NCBI GenBank assembly: GCA_026418175.1 | Contig: JAOABX010000018.1 | Location: 1 to 53,140, forward strand | Direction of reading: 5' to 3' | From: Flavobacteriales bacterium | GTDB lineage: Bacteria; Bacteroidota; Bacteroidia; CAIKAF01 | Length of the DNA stretch: 53,140 nucleotides | Part shown: positions 14,454-23,241 of the stretch, one piece after another | Position numbering within the stretch: position 1 is the first letter of the stretch | Layout: each line of letters starts with the position of its first letter | Translations under genes and position numbers: made by a program | Notes under the pieces: model-generated | Told to the model about the DNA's origin: nothing | Database searches by the model: none | What the model saw: only the letters and a program-made list of their open reading frames with translations

Positions 14454-16133
14454 TTATTCTTTAATCAAAGTATATAAAGAAACCTCATTTTCTTTGCCCT
14501 TGAATAATCGGGTAGTAACATATTCTGCATGGATGCTGGGTAATAAGTCGAGCCGGCGTAACAGGTTTTCTGAAATTAGCATTTTTTTTCCCAAGCTGAT
14601 ACATTGATTCAAAATTCGTTCGGTGGTATTAATTACATCACCATGAAATACAATTTCTGTTTTGGTGCGGCCCACTTCGCCGGTAATAACTTTTCCTCCG
14701 TGCATACCTACCTTGAATTCTGGGCAAAATCCAAATTTTTTTATGTATTCGGGGCGAAGTTTTTCCATTTGTTTTTCAATTCGAAAATAACAACGAATGC
14801 AATTGGCATTTTTTACTCCATCTTTCATTTTCCATGTTACTACAACTTCATCGCCAACATATTGATAGATTTCTCCTTTTGATTTGCTGATGGGTTCGCC
14901 AATGTCATAAAAAAATCTATTCAGCAATTCGTGATACTTTTCGGTACCCATTTTTTCGGCCAAACTGGTAGAGGAGTTAATGTCGAGAAACATAAAGATT
15001 CGTTCTTCTTCTATGGGTTTATGATACATGCCCATAATGTAATTCATCATAAGTCTGGGGCCTATGATGCGGCTAGTTAATTTAATAATGTTTAAGATAA
15101 CACTGATTAGAAAAGCTGACCAAAGCATAATCATAATGCCTTGAGTAGAAATAATATCTTTGAAAATTCTCGATTCTGTGATTTCAGAAAAATTCATTTC
15201 GGCCAACAGCAGGTCGTATATTACCATGCCGATATATTGCGCCGATTTGAATAATGCAATTAGCGTGAATGTGCCAATAAATAAAGAAACCGGAAAATTA
15301 AATTTTCGAATAATGAGGCGTTCAAAAGGCCTATCGCCAATACGCAAAGCTAGCCCAATTAAGAAACCAGAGATTGACCCAATTCCCCAGGAATAGCTAT
15401 AATTACCCCAAACAGTTAAACTCAATGAAATACCTATGACCAGGCCTAAAAAAATAGTCCCTGCCGCATTTAGCAATGTATTACTAATTTGAATTGCATA
15501 TGCTTTAGATTGTTGAGTAATCTTACTGGTTTCACGTTCTAATTGAATGCTGCGTTCTTTGAATAGTTTAAGGTTCCGGTCTTTTTGTTCCTGGTATCTC
15601 AGAAAGGCATACCGGGTTAGAAACTCAGTTTCCTGCAAGTATTTAATTTGTATATCACACCATTCTTTATCAGTATAATGTTTATCTAAATACACTTCCC
15701 ATTCTTTGCGAAGTAATTCACCTCGTTCTTCAAAATTTTCTAATCCCATCGACAACCTGTCAGCATCAATCAGCACCGATTCAAGAATATTTCCGGCATC
15801 ATGCAAGTATTTGGTGGCTAGAATACAATTTTTGATGATTGTAATTTTTTCTTCGGGGTAGTTTTTACTTCGTAAAAAATTTTCTGCAATGAACTGGCTT
15901 TCTTCTTCATGGCCTACGTACTGTTCTGTGTAACCCACATCATGAAACCAAGCTGCTATGGCTACAATTTCCAGCTCTTCACCGGTAAGTTTTTCTCCGC
16001 TGCCAATTTCCAAAGCCCTTGCCACCACTTCACGGGTATGGTTTAGGTCATGATAATACAATTCTTTGGGAAGCTTTTCTTCCATTAATTGGGTTACATA
16101 GGCTTCTATTTCCTGCATTAAATTGGTGTTCAT
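14454..16133 (-). CDS. HD-domain / membrane / class III nucleotide cyclase protein
   Basis: The ATG at 16133 is chosen over an upstream TTG at 16154. Residues about 1-190 are a small HD phosphohydrolase domain (H32 in LNHT, H64-D65 in AWFHDVGY, D123/D125 in LIDADRLS). A helical stretch follows, then about four membrane segments between ~215 and ~355. Residues about 375-559 are a class III adenylate/guanylate cyclase catalytic domain: metal aspartate D384 in FMFLDINSSTS, D428 in QYVGDEVVV, and GDVINTTER with N502 and R506. A Gln stands before YVGD where adenylate cyclases often have Lys, so the nucleotide is uncertain. The protein could both make and degrade a nucleotide signal. It is followed 12 bases from xerD on the same strand. 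Confidence 0.85.
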   Translation of the reverse strand: MNTNLMQEIEAYVTQLMEEKLPKELYYHDLNHTREVVARALEIGSGEKLTGEELEIVAIAAWFHDVGYTEQYVGHEEESQFIAENFLRSKNYPEEKITIIKNCILATKYLHDAGNILESVLIDADRLSMGLENFEERGELLRKEWEVYLDKHYTDKEWCDIQIKYLQETEFLTRYAFLRYQEQKDRNLKLFKERSIQLERETSKITQQSKAYAIQISNTLLNAAGTIFLGLVIGISLSLTVWGNYSYSWGIGSISGFLIGLALRIGDRPFERLIIRKFNFPVSLFIGTFTLIALFKSAQYIGMVIYDLLLAEMNFSEITESRIFKDIISTQGIMIMLWSAFLISVILNIIKLTSRIIGPRLMMNYIMGMYHKPIEEERIFMFLDINSSTSLAEKMGTEKYHELLNRFFYDIGEPISKSKGEIYQYVGDEVVVTWKMKDGVKNANCIRCYFRIEKQMEKLRPEYIKKFGFCPEFKVGMHGGKVITGEVGRTKTEIVFHGDVINTTERILNQCISLGKKMLISENLLRRLDLLPSIHAEYVTTRLFKGKENEVSLYTLIKE

Positions 16134-16165
16134 GAATATTACCAATGCATACAAAGATAGCGTTT

Positions 16166-17062
16166 TTAGCTGCGGGGATGAAACTGTATGATGGTGTCGC
16201 GGAGGTATTGCCTGTCTAAATGGGTATAAATTTCAGTGGTGGTGATTGAAGCATGGCCTAGCATTTCCTGAATGGCTCGAAGGTCAGCTCCACCGTCAAT
16301 GAGATGGGTGGCAAAGGAATGACGTAGGGTATGTGGACTAATGGTTTTATGAATACCGGCTCGGGCTGCCAAATCACGTATCATAATGAAAATCATTTGC
16401 CGGGTAAGTTTTCTGCCGTTACGATTTAAAAACACAATATCTTCAAACCCTTTTTTTATGGGGATGTGAACACGGATTAGTTCCAGGTAATTTTTAAGGT
16501 AACGGATAGTAATTTCGCTAATGGGTACGAGTCGTTCTTTATCTCCTTTGCCAATTACCCGAATAAAGCCATCGTTTAAAAACAAGTTTGAAATACGAAG
16601 CTCGGTAAGTTCGCTTACCCGTAATCCGCAGCCATACATGGTTTCAATGATTGCTTTGTTACGCTCGCCTTCGGGCTTGCTTAAATCAATGGCTGCAATC
16701 ATTCGGTCAATTTCTTCTACCGAAAGTACTTCTGGGAGTTTCCGTCCCAGCTTGGGCATTTCTAACAGTTGTGATGGGTCGGTTTCAATCAATTTTTCCA
16801 GGGCCAAATACCGAAAAAAAGCCCGAATACCTGAAATGATACGGGCCTGAGAAGTAGCAGAAAGCCCTAAGTCGTGAAGCCAGGTAATGAAACCTGTAAG
16901 TTGCTGCAACTGAATATTTCTTGGCTCAAACCGAATGTTTTCTATTTCGCAGTATTGCATAAACTTTCCTACATCATCCAAATAAGCTTGAATACTATGT
17001 TCGGAAAGCGATTTTTCCAACTGAAGATAGGCTTTAAAATTTTGAAGATATATTTTACTCAC
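16166..17062 (-). CDS. xerD: Site-specific tyrosine recombinase XerD-like
   Basis: This 298-residue protein has the standard Xer length and layout, with a SAM-like domain (1-~90) and a catalytic domain. Motifs are GLRVSELTEL (catalytic Arg), IGKGDKERLVP (Lys), SPHTLRHSFATHLIDGGADLR without break in the original, LGHASITTTEIYTHL (His and nucleophile Tyr), and PKLGRKLPEVLS before the catalytic domain. Xer enzymes resolve chromosome dimers at dif with FtsK. The start is GTG; no closer ATG fits. It differs from the recombinase at 2628-3758, which has an added N-terminal domain. It is upstream of the HD-cyclase gene in the same direction and divergent from aroQ. Confidence 0.9.
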   Translation of the reverse strand: MSKIYLQNFKAYLQLEKSLSEHSIQAYLDDVGKFMQYCEIENIRFEPRNIQLQQLTGFITWLHDLGLSATSQARIISGIRAFFRYLALEKLIETDPSQLLEMPKLGRKLPEVLSVEEIDRMIAAIDLSKPEGERNKAIIETMYGCGLRVSELTELRISNLFLNDGFIRVIGKGDKERLVPISEITIRYLKNYLELIRVHIPIKKGFEDIVFLNRNGRKLTRQMIFIMIRDLAARAGIHKTISPHTLRHSFATHLIDGGADLRAIQEMLGHASITTTEIYTHLDRQYLRDTIIQFHPRS

Positions 17063-17143
17063 GGAATAAAGTTAATACCTACGTTTCAATAAATTCAAAG
17101 CCTTTATTACAGAATAAAAACAGTATAGCGTTAATAAAAATTA

Positions 17144-17151
17144 TAGTTTTG
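17144..17151 (+). promoter_or_regulatory. Bacteroidota -7 box upstream of aroQ
   Basis: TAGTTTTG fits TAnnTTTG and lies 17 bases before the aroQ ATG. The upstream TTTG element is not convincing. Confidence 0.4.
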
Positions 17152-17168
17152 AACTTCAAAGCTACACC

Positions 17169-17603
17169 ATGAAGATTTGCATAGTTAATGGACCGAATTT
17201 AAATTTACTTGGAACTAGAGAGCCTTCTATTTATGGTTCACAGAGTATGGAGCTTGTTCTTGCATCGTTACAGGCGGCATTTCCAAATGTAGAATTTAAA
17301 CTGTTGCAAAGCAATTTAGAAGGTGAGCTTATTAATTTTATACACGAATATTCTTCACAAGGGTATTTGTTTATCATTAATGCCGGCGGGTATAGTCATA
17401 CTTCTGTGGCTCTTGCTGATGCAGTGAAAGCCGTAAATGCAAGGTTTGTGGAAGTGCATATTTCAAACATCTATAGTCGTGAATCGTTTAGGCATACGTT
17501 GTTGCTGGCGCCGCATGCATTGGGTATTATTACGGGGTTTGGGCTTAATTCATACCGTTTGGCAGCAGAATACTTATTGCGCTTTTATCAGGAAGAAAAA
17601 TAA
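17169..17603 (+). CDS. aroQ: 3-dehydroquinate dehydratase, type II
   Basis: At 144 residues this is the usual length for type II dehydroquinase. Motifs are ICIVNGPNLNLLGTREPSIYG (shown in parts: NGPNLNLLG and the lid Tyr in SIYG), INAGGYSHTSVAL with the active-site His region, VEVHISNIYSRESFRH with the second His and substrate contacts, and GITGFGLNSYRLA-like end (IITGFGLNSY). The enzyme converts 3-dehydroquinate to 3-dehydroshikimate in aromatic amino acid synthesis, as a dodecamer in the cytosol. It stands alone here, and its 3' end overlaps the convergent glycosyltransferase gene by 16 bases. Confidence 0.95.
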   Translation: MKICIVNGPNLNLLGTREPSIYGSQSMELVLASLQAAFPNVEFKLLQSNLEGELINFIHEYSSQGYLFIINAGGYSHTSVALADAVKAVNARFVEVHISNIYSRESFRHTLLLAPHALGIITGFGLNSYRLAAEYLLRFYQEEK

Positions 17604-18613
17604 TGGAGGGGCAATTGGCTGAATTTGTTTCTTTTTTTAAGATGATAGTCCCACAATATACTTCGCTGATAGATCTGTGAAACCCAATTCGGTTTAGCTT
17701 CTTTTCGTTTTTTAAAATGTATAATAATTCCTTTATAAAAATGTAAATGTGCTTTAAGAACAGCCCAAAAATGCAAATGTCCATTGCTTTGAAAAAGAAA
17801 AGCAAGGGCAGCAATTCCGTCAAGCACCATACGTAAAAACAGAATGGGAATCAGCCGATTACCGGGTAGGTTTTTGAGTAGTAAATTCAGGTTATTCCGA
17901 AAGTTAAGAAATGTTTTTCGGGGTGAAAGTTGATTTAGGGTACCCCCTCCCACATGATAAACAATTGATTTAGGTTCACATAAAATTTTCCATCCCCTGT
18001 TTTTCATACGCCAGCATAAATCAATTTCTTCCATATGGGCAAAGAATTCTTCATCAAATCCACCACAGGCATGATAAACTTCGCTTCGAACAAAAAAAGC
18101 AGCTCCGGTGGCCCAGAAAATTTCAAGAGGAGTATTATACTGTCCTTCATCAAATTCTAGGGTATCGAAAATTCTTCCACGGCAAAACGGATAACCTAAA
18201 TAATCAATAAAACCACCGGCTGCTCCGGCATATTCAAAAGCCTCTTTATGTTGCCACGAACGTATGATGGGTTGGCAGGCTCCCAAGTTTGGTTGCTTTT
18301 CAAATTGCCGTAGGATAGGCGATAACCATCCGGGAGTAACTTCAACATCTGAATTCAGCAACACATAATAATCAGCAGAAATTTCTTTCAGTGCCCGATT
18401 ATAGCCGCCAGCAAACCCGTAGTTTTTATCCAGCTGTAAAATCTGAACTTCAGGGAATTCATTTTTGAGTATTTTTATTGATTCATCTGTCGAAGCATTA
18501 TCAACTACCCAAATGGTGGCTTCATGCCTACTATGTTCAATTACCGAAGGTAAAAACCGCCGAAGCAATGCTGCTCCATTCCAATTTAATATTACAACGG
18601 CGGTAACCTTCAT
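17588..18613 (-). CDS. Glycosyltransferase family 2
   Basis: The N-terminus VVILNWNGAALLRRFLPSV and VVDNASTDESI are the GT2 nucleotide-sugar binding strands. NYGFAGGYNRAL and VLLNSDVEV (metal-binding DxD equivalent) follow, then WATGAAFFVRSEV and EEIDLCWRMKNRGW near the active site. The set is typical of rhamnosyl- or similar sugar transferases that build surface polysaccharide. At the C-terminus a hydrophobic stretch (about 250-285) may anchor the protein to the inner membrane. No polysaccharide cluster is nearby, so the acceptor is unknown. It shares 16 bases with the convergent aroQ. Confidence 0.88.
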   Translation of the reverse strand: MKVTAVVILNWNGAALLRRFLPSVIEHSRHEATIWVVDNASTDESIKILKNEFPEVQILQLDKNYGFAGGYNRALKEISADYYVLLNSDVEVTPGWLSPILRQFEKQPNLGACQPIIRSWQHKEAFEYAGAAGGFIDYLGYPFCRGRIFDTLEFDEGQYNTPLEIFWATGAAFFVRSEVYHACGGFDEEFFAHMEEIDLCWRMKNRGWKILCEPKSIVYHVGGGTLNQLSPRKTFLNFRNNLNLLLKNLPGNRLIPILFLRMVLDGIAALAFLFQSNGHLHFWAVLKAHLHFYKGIIIHFKKRKEAKPNWVSQIYQRSILWDYHLKKRNKFSQLPLHYFSS

Positions 18614-18680
18614 GCAAGGATTTTAAAAAACAAAAAACTGAAAAAAATAAATACAATGTTTAGTAATAGGTAATAAAAAC

Positions 18681-18706
18681 AAAAACCCCGCTTGAGGCGG
18701 GGCTTT
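18681..18706 (-). terminator. Terminator downstream of HU gene
   Basis: The stem is CCCCGC (18686-18691) with GCGGGG (18697-18702) around a five-base loop. On the minus strand it is followed by a T run, as expected for a Rho-independent terminator of the HU gene. Confidence 0.9.
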
Positions 18707-18727
18707 GTAATGCGTTGATGCAATGAA

Positions 18728-19000
18728 TTACTTGATTGCGCCAGCAAGCTCGGCACCAGCTTTGAATTTTACCACTTTTTTGGCAGCAATTTTAATTTCT
18801 TTGCCAGTTTGTGGGTTACGGCCGGTACGAGCAGCTCTTTTAGCTACGCTCCAAGAACCGAAACCTACTAAAGCTACACGGTCTCCTTTTTTCAGAGCCT
18901 TAGTAGTAGCTGCAATGAAACCATCTAATGCTCTTTTTGCATCAGCTTTTGAAAGTCCAGCATCAGCTGCGATTGCGTCAATTAATTCTGCTTTGTTCAT
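18728..19000 (-). CDS. HU-family DNA-binding protein
   Basis: This 90-residue protein reads [25 protein letters not shown] and then [28 protein letters not shown] (given here in shorter parts: [21 protein letters not shown]), the beta-arm with the intercalating proline. [11 protein letters not shown] ends the fold. It is a nucleoid architectural protein that bends DNA as a dimer. A clear promoter lies upstream and a strong terminator downstream, so it is a single-gene unit, probably highly expressed. Confidence 0.95.
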   Translation of the reverse strand: MNKAELIDAIAADAGLSKADAKRALDGFIAATTKALKKGDRVALVGFGSWSVAKRAARTGRNPQTGKEIKIAAKKVVKFKAGAELAGAIK

Positions 19001-19043
19001 AATTTAGAAGTTTAGTTAGTTATACAATTGGTTTAACCGAGAG

Positions 19044-19073
19044 CAAATATATGGGGTGTATTGAAATTACAAG
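19044..19073 (-). promoter_or_regulatory. Promoter of the HU gene
   Basis: On the minus strand TATATTTG (19051-19044) matches TAnnTTTG. CTTG (19073-19070), one base from TTTG, lies 18 bases upstream of it. Transcription would start about 35 bases before the HU ATG. Confidence 0.6.
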
Positions 19074-19207
19074 CGTTTCAGATAAGAAAAATGTTGTAAT
19101 GTTGATAAAATAAGGGCTTTGTTAATTACACCAACCTGTATTCCCTATTATCATTAGATATTAACAAGTTTTATGTCTGTATCACGTATAAAACCCAGCA
19201 TTTACGG

Positions 19208-20173
19208 CTATTTTACTTTCCATACCCCTGTTAATAAAGGAAACCCCCGGAGAAATTCCTCTGCCTTTAATCGCTTTCTTCCTGCCAGTTGAAGTTCTTC
19301 TATGTATAATGCACCTTCGGAGTGATTTACCCAGATGTGTTTCTTTCCATCGGTTCCTATAGTGCCTGATTTTTCAGTATTTTTAAAGTGTTTTATGCTT
19401 GATTTGTATATTTTTAAAGGGGTTTCTGGATAGTTGTCTCCTATAAGTATTGTAAAAGCTGAAGGATATGGACTAAGTCCTCTGATTTGATTGTGGATTT
19501 GGGTAAGTGACTGATTCCAATTTATTTTACAATCGTCTTTGAATATTTTAGGAGCAGGTTTTAATATAATATGTTCATTTTCAATAATTTGCTTCTGATC
19601 AATTGAATGAACTTCACCTTTTTCAATCATTTCAACGGTTTTTAGTACCATTTCGGCTCCTATGAACATCATTCGGTCGTGCAATTCTCCGGCTGTTTCT
19701 TCATCCCCTATATCCATTTTTTGTTGTAAAATAATTTTTCCTGTATCAATTTCTTTTTCGATGAAAAAAGTAGTTAGCCCGGTTTGCTTTTCTCCATTCA
19801 TAATAGCCCAGTTAATGGGAGCAGCACCACGGTATTGGGGTAGAAGGGAGGCATGAAGATTAATGGTTCCATATTTTGGATGAGCCCAAACGGATTCGGG
19901 AAGCATACGAAAGGCAACTACTATGTTTAAATCAGGTTTGAGAGCATAGTAAGTTTCTAGAAATGCTGGATCTTTTAGCTTTTCGGGTTGTAAAACCATT
20001 ATACCATGTTTTAGGGCACATTGTTTTACTTCAGAATAATGTATTTGTTGGCCTCTCCCAGCTGGGCGGTCTGGAGCTGTAATCACAGCTACAATTTGTT
20101 TACCGGCTTCCAATAATTTTTCGAGTGTAGGTACAGCAAATCCTGGGGTACCCATAAAAATAATTCGTAACAT
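19208..20173 (-). CDS. fmt: Methionyl-tRNA formyltransferase
   Basis: The protein begins RIIFMGTPGFAVPTLEKLL and has APDRPAGRGQ, the catalytic part INLHASLLPQYRGAAPINW (Asn and His) and FIEKEIDTGKI (Asp). A C-terminal OB-like domain includes QIRGLSPYPSAFT. It transfers a formyl group from 10-formyl-THF to initiator Met-tRNA. Length 321 is typical. The 200 bases upstream of HU and downstream of fmt contain only the HU promoter. No def gene is adjacent. Confidence 0.95.
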   Translation of the reverse strand: MLRIIFMGTPGFAVPTLEKLLEAGKQIVAVITAPDRPAGRGQQIHYSEVKQCALKHGIMVLQPEKLKDPAFLETYYALKPDLNIVVAFRMLPESVWAHPKYGTINLHASLLPQYRGAAPINWAIMNGEKQTGLTTFFIEKEIDTGKIILQQKMDIGDEETAGELHDRMMFIGAEMVLKTVEMIEKGEVHSIDQKQIIENEHIILKPAPKIFKDDCKINWNQSLTQIHNQIRGLSPYPSAFTILIGDNYPETPLKIYKSSIKHFKNTEKSGTIGTDGKKHIWVNHSEGALYIEELQLAGRKRLKAEEFLRGFPLLTGVWKVK

Positions 20174-20239
20174 TGGTTACATATTTGTACCCCAAATAAC
20201 GGAACTTATAAGCGAATTTTAGAATATGAATTTGAAATT

Positions 20240-21100
20240 TCAAAAATTAAGCAGTTCAACCACGTAAACCATGTGAGTATATGGAGGAATTAGCGGAGGC
20301 ATTCCTTCTTTTCCATATGCTAAGTAATATGGAACAATGATTCTACATTTTTCTCCTTTATGCATACGGCTGATGCCTTCATCCAGACCCTGTGGTACTG
20401 CTCCGCTTCCCAATACAAAGGTCCATGGCTGGCCTGATGGATAAGTATTTGTTATTTCCTGACCGCTAAACGTAATACCCATCAGATGTATCGTTACTTC
20501 AGAGCCATATTTTGGACTTTTCCCTTTGCCCGGTATTTCAGTAATCATATAAATACCAGAACCAACGGGCTCGCCTTCTATGTTATTTAGTCGTAAGTAA
20601 TCCTGAAATTGCTTGTAAGCGTAAGCCCGCTCATGATTTTCTTTCTCATCGAGCCAAGTTACATACAAATCATTATCCATCAACTGGTCAATCCGAATAT
20701 GAATTTTAATAAACGAACCGGAATCAACATTGGCTGGCAATGGTTGCCGAAAAGAAGGTAAACTAAAAAATGCATTGGCCTGCATTTTAATAATAGCGCT
20801 ATCGCCAGATGTTAATTTCTTCAATGCTTTTATAAAATCGCTGGAATCAGCAGTATTTAATGGTACCTGCAAATAAAAACCTTCTCGTAAAAACGGATCG
20901 TTAATCAAGGAGTCGTATTCATTTCTGATTTGTGCGTATCCTAACATAAATACGCCTTTACCGGAAGCTACTCCAGTATCTAAATCAGTAATCAAGCGGT
21001 ATCCAGTTTGGTCTGAAATTTTTGTAAAACCTTTCAAAGGTCTTTGCTTGCATGAAAGAATGAATAAAATTAATAGCAAACTACTTAATACTCGTATCAT
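20240..21100 (-). CDS. FKBP-type peptidyl-prolyl isomerase lipoprotein
   Basis: A lipoprotein signal peptide with the lipobox LFILSC leads to an acylated Cys near residue 17. The middle region (about 30-190) is charged and lacks known motifs, with a possible degenerate first FKBP-like part. Residues about 195-286 form an FKBP domain: GSEVTIHLMG, FVLGSGAVPQGLDEGISRMHKGEKCRI (in parts: VPQGLDEGI, HKGEKCRIIVP), YLAYGKEG and MVYVVELLNF. It should help prolyl folding of envelope proteins. The start overlaps the GldI-like gene by 20 bases, and the pair follows nrnA, so the three form one operon. Confidence 0.82.
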   Translation of the reverse strand: MIRVLSSLLLILFILSCKQRPLKGFTKISDQTGYRLITDLDTGVASGKGVFMLGYAQIRNEYDSLINDPFLREGFYLQVPLNTADSSDFIKALKKLTSGDSAIIKMQANAFFSLPSFRQPLPANVDSGSFIKIHIRIDQLMDNDLYVTWLDEKENHERAYAYKQFQDYLRLNNIEGEPVGSGIYMITEIPGKGKSPKYGSEVTIHLMGITFSGQEITNTYPSGQPWTFVLGSGAVPQGLDEGISRMHKGEKCRIIVPYYLAYGKEGMPPLIPPYTHMVYVVELLNF

Positions 21101-21635
21101 TCTTTTTTTGTTTAGGAATTATCTCCAATACATGTATTTTATAAATTACCGTTGATAAAGGAGGAATTTTTGCCATATCTCCGGCTAATCCAAAAGCTCT
21201 GTGGGAAGGAATAATGATGATGGCTTTGTCTCCTTTGTGTAAGTATTTTATAGCTTCGTGCATACCACTTTCTACGTTATCATAGTCCACCACAAAATGT
21301 TCGGGGCCTGATTCTTTCGATGTATAACACACAGTACCATCCAGCAATGAAATTTCAAAGTCAATAATTACCACATCGCCACTGGCCGGTGTTTCATCGC
21401 TGCCTTGTTCAATAATCATGTATCTAACACCGGTTCCGGTCTCTGTCATATTCCAGTTACGGCGTTTTACATAACCATCAATAGCAAGTTTTTCTTCCCG
21501 GCTTAACTTTCGATTCACTTTCATCAATGGCTCTTTCAATTCGTTCATGTTAATATCCGGTACAGGTTTCTGAATTTTTTCTTTGCAACCTGCAAATGCC
21601 AATAAGCTAATAAAGATGAGCAGTTTGATATGCAT
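21081..21635 (-). CDS. GldI-like FKBP lipoprotein
   Basis: The ATG at 21635 gives a lipoprotein signal (MHIKLLIFISLLAFAGC, Cys at 17) and overlaps the nrnA stop codon by one base (TGATG), which indicates coupled translation. Residues about 75-175 are an FKBP domain (GDVVIIDFEISLLDGTV, MHEAIKYLHKGDKAIIIIPSH, AFGLAGDMAKIPP). The preceding NRKLSREEKLAIDGYVKRRNW resembles the helix before the FKBP domain of GldI, a lipoprotein needed for gliding in Flavobacteria. The nrnA-gldI neighbourhood, as I recall it from Flavobacteriia, supports this. T9SS genes elsewhere in the window fit a role in folding T9SS or motility components. The gene identity is inferred, not proven. Confidence 0.72.
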   Translation of the reverse strand: MHIKLLIFISLLAFAGCKEKIQKPVPDINMNELKEPLMKVNRKLSREEKLAIDGYVKRRNWNMTETGTGVRYMIIEQGSDETPASGDVVIIDFEISLLDGTVCYTSKESGPEHFVVDYDNVESGMHEAIKYLHKGDKAIIIIPSHRAFGLAGDMAKIPPLSTVIYKIHVLEIIPKQKKNDTSIK

Positions 21636-22687
21636 CACAGATGTAAACTTTCTAAAACAGTTTTGTATTGTGGTAAGCATTCTAAAAAATGATTAACAGC
21701 TAAGTTTACCGGCCCGTTAAATTGCCCTCCGGCTGCATTGCGGTGTCCTCCTCCGTCAAAGAAACGGGAAGAAAACTCATTGGCCGGAAAGGTACTTTTT
21801 GAACGAAATGACACTTTCGTTGTATGATCTTCTCGTTCAAAGAAAAATGCTCCAAAAATAATTCCTTCAATACTAAGGGTATAATTTACAATTCCTTCAG
21901 TATCGCCCTTTTTAACACCAAAAGAACGAAGTTCTTCGCCTGATAAATGAATAAATGCTGTTTTGTATTCAGGCAATATAACCATTTTTTCATTTAGGCA
22001 ATATCCAAGCAGTTTAAGGCGTTGAGGAGTATTTACATCAAAAATTTTGGTAATGATGTGTTCTGTATCAATACCAGTTTTTAATAATTCTGAAGCGGTT
22101 TCAAATGTTTGTGGCCGGAGAGCATGTCTAAAACATCCGGTATCTGTAACAAGTCCGGCATAAATGCAGGTAGCAATGGTTTTGTCTAACGAAATGTCTG
22201 AAAAATATTTTACATAAAAATCAAACACCAGTTCACAAGTACTGCTAGAAGTAATGTCATGAAATAAAAAATCATAAGCTTCGATTTCTGGATGAGGATG
22301 GTGGTCAATCATAATTTTCAGGCAAGGATTTTCCCGAACAAATTTTTCTAACACTCCGCAGCGGCTTACATGCCCGTAATCTGAAGAGATTATACAATCA
22401 GCATTTTGAATGTAAGTTTCTGCTATTGTATTTTTTTTATCCCAAATAATAATATTTTCTGCTCCGGGTAAAAAATTCAAAAAGTATGGAAGCGAATCTT
22501 CTACCACTACATGGGTTGGCACACCTGCTTTGTTTAATAAATGCATTAAAGCCAACGAAGAGCCAACAGCATCTCCATCCGGTGATTTGTGTGGTATAAC
22601 CACTGCTTGCCTGCATGAGCGCAGTTTTAATATTGAACCTGGAATTGATGTGTTTTTCAAGTTAAATAATTCTATATTGTTAGTCAA
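21635..22687 (-). CDS. nrnA: DHH-family oligoribonuclease / pAp phosphatase NrnA
   Basis: The motifs HKSPDGDAVGSSLAL, SSDYGHV, MIDHHPHPE (DHH) and TDTGCFRHA form the metal-binding DHH core. The DHHA1 domain ends with FRSKSTFPANEF and FFDGGGHRNAAGGQF. NrnA degrades nano-RNAs and converts pAp (3'-phosphoadenosine 5'-phosphate) to AMP in the cytosol. Length 350 is usual. It is the first gene of an operon with two FKBP lipoproteins and is divergent from ndk. Confidence 0.93.
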   Translation of the reverse strand: MTNNIELFNLKNTSIPGSILKLRSCRQAVVIPHKSPDGDAVGSSLALMHLLNKAGVPTHVVVEDSLPYFLNFLPGAENIIIWDKKNTIAETYIQNADCIISSDYGHVSRCGVLEKFVRENPCLKIMIDHHPHPEIEAYDFLFHDITSSSTCELVFDFYVKYFSDISLDKTIATCIYAGLVTDTGCFRHALRPQTFETASELLKTGIDTEHIITKIFDVNTPQRLKLLGYCLNEKMVILPEYKTAFIHLSGEELRSFGVKKGDTEGIVNYTLSIEGIIFGAFFFEREDHTTKVSFRSKSTFPANEFSSRFFDGGGHRNAAGGQFNGPVNLAVNHFLECLPQYKTVLESLHL

Positions 22688-22710
22688 TTAATGTTTTGAT
22701 GCTATTTTAT

Positions 22711-22718
22711 TACTTTTG
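22711..22718 (+). promoter_or_regulatory. Bacteroidota -7 box upstream of ndk
   Basis: TACTTTTG matches TAnnTTTG, 52 bases before the ndk ATG. A TTTG at 22695-22698 is too close (12 bases) to be the usual -33 element. Confidence 0.45.
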
Positions 22719-22769
22719 CACCTCAATTTAATTAAAACGTAAAGTTAGGTATTTAAAAACATTCAAGAA

Positions 22770-23192
22770 ATGAGCGGAAAAAGAACATTTACCATGATTA
22801 AGCCCGATGCGGTGCAAAACGGATATATGGGAGCAATTTTAAATGATATTATCGCAGGCGGATTTCGGGTGGTGGCTATGAAATACACCCGTTTGACCCC
22901 AGAGAAAGCAGGAGAATTTTATGCGGTACATCGGGAGCGCCCATTTTATGGAGAGTTGGTTGAATACATGTCCTCCGGTCCAATTGTTGCTGCAGTTCTT
23001 GAAAAAGATAATGCAGTAGAATCGTTCCGAAAGTTGATTGGTGCTACTGATCCGCAAAAAGCTGAAGAAGGTACGATTCGACGAAAATATGCAAAGTCTA
23101 TTGCCGCTAATGCCATTCATGGTTCAGATAGTGATGAGAATGCAGCGATTGAAGCCGCATTTTTCTTTTCAAAGCTCGAAATCTTTGAATAG
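22770..23192 (+). CDS. ndk: Nucleoside diphosphate kinase
   Basis: The protein reads [20 protein letters not shown] and ends its core with [20 protein letters not shown] (in parts: [14 protein letters not shown]) and [11 protein letters not shown], which carries the phospho-histidine. It balances NTP and dNTP pools by phosphate transfer through that His. Length 140 is standard. It has its own promoter element and is followed by a terminator, then trmH. Confidence 0.96.
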   Translation: MSGKRTFTMIKPDAVQNGYMGAILNDIIAGGFRVVAMKYTRLTPEKAGEFYAVHRERPFYGELVEYMSSGPIVAAVLEKDNAVESFRKLIGATDPQKAEEGTIRRKYAKSIAANAIHGSDSDENAAIEAAFFFSKLEIFE

Positions 23193-23207
23193 TATGCAAT
23201 AATTCAT

Positions 23208-23237
23208 AAAAGGTTGTGTAAATGCAACCTTTTTTGT
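23208..23237 (+). terminator. Terminator downstream of ndk
   Basis: AAAAGGTTG (23208-23216) pairs with CAACCTTTT (23225-23233) around an eight-base loop and is followed by a T-rich run. The trmH start codon lies only a few bases further. Confidence 0.8.
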
Positions 23238-23241
23238 TTTT

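Noticed and set aside
16166-17062. xerD as part of a mobile element
   Set aside because: Standard Xer length with no additional domain, single-gene core context and no flanking repeats; it looks like the chromosomal recombinase.
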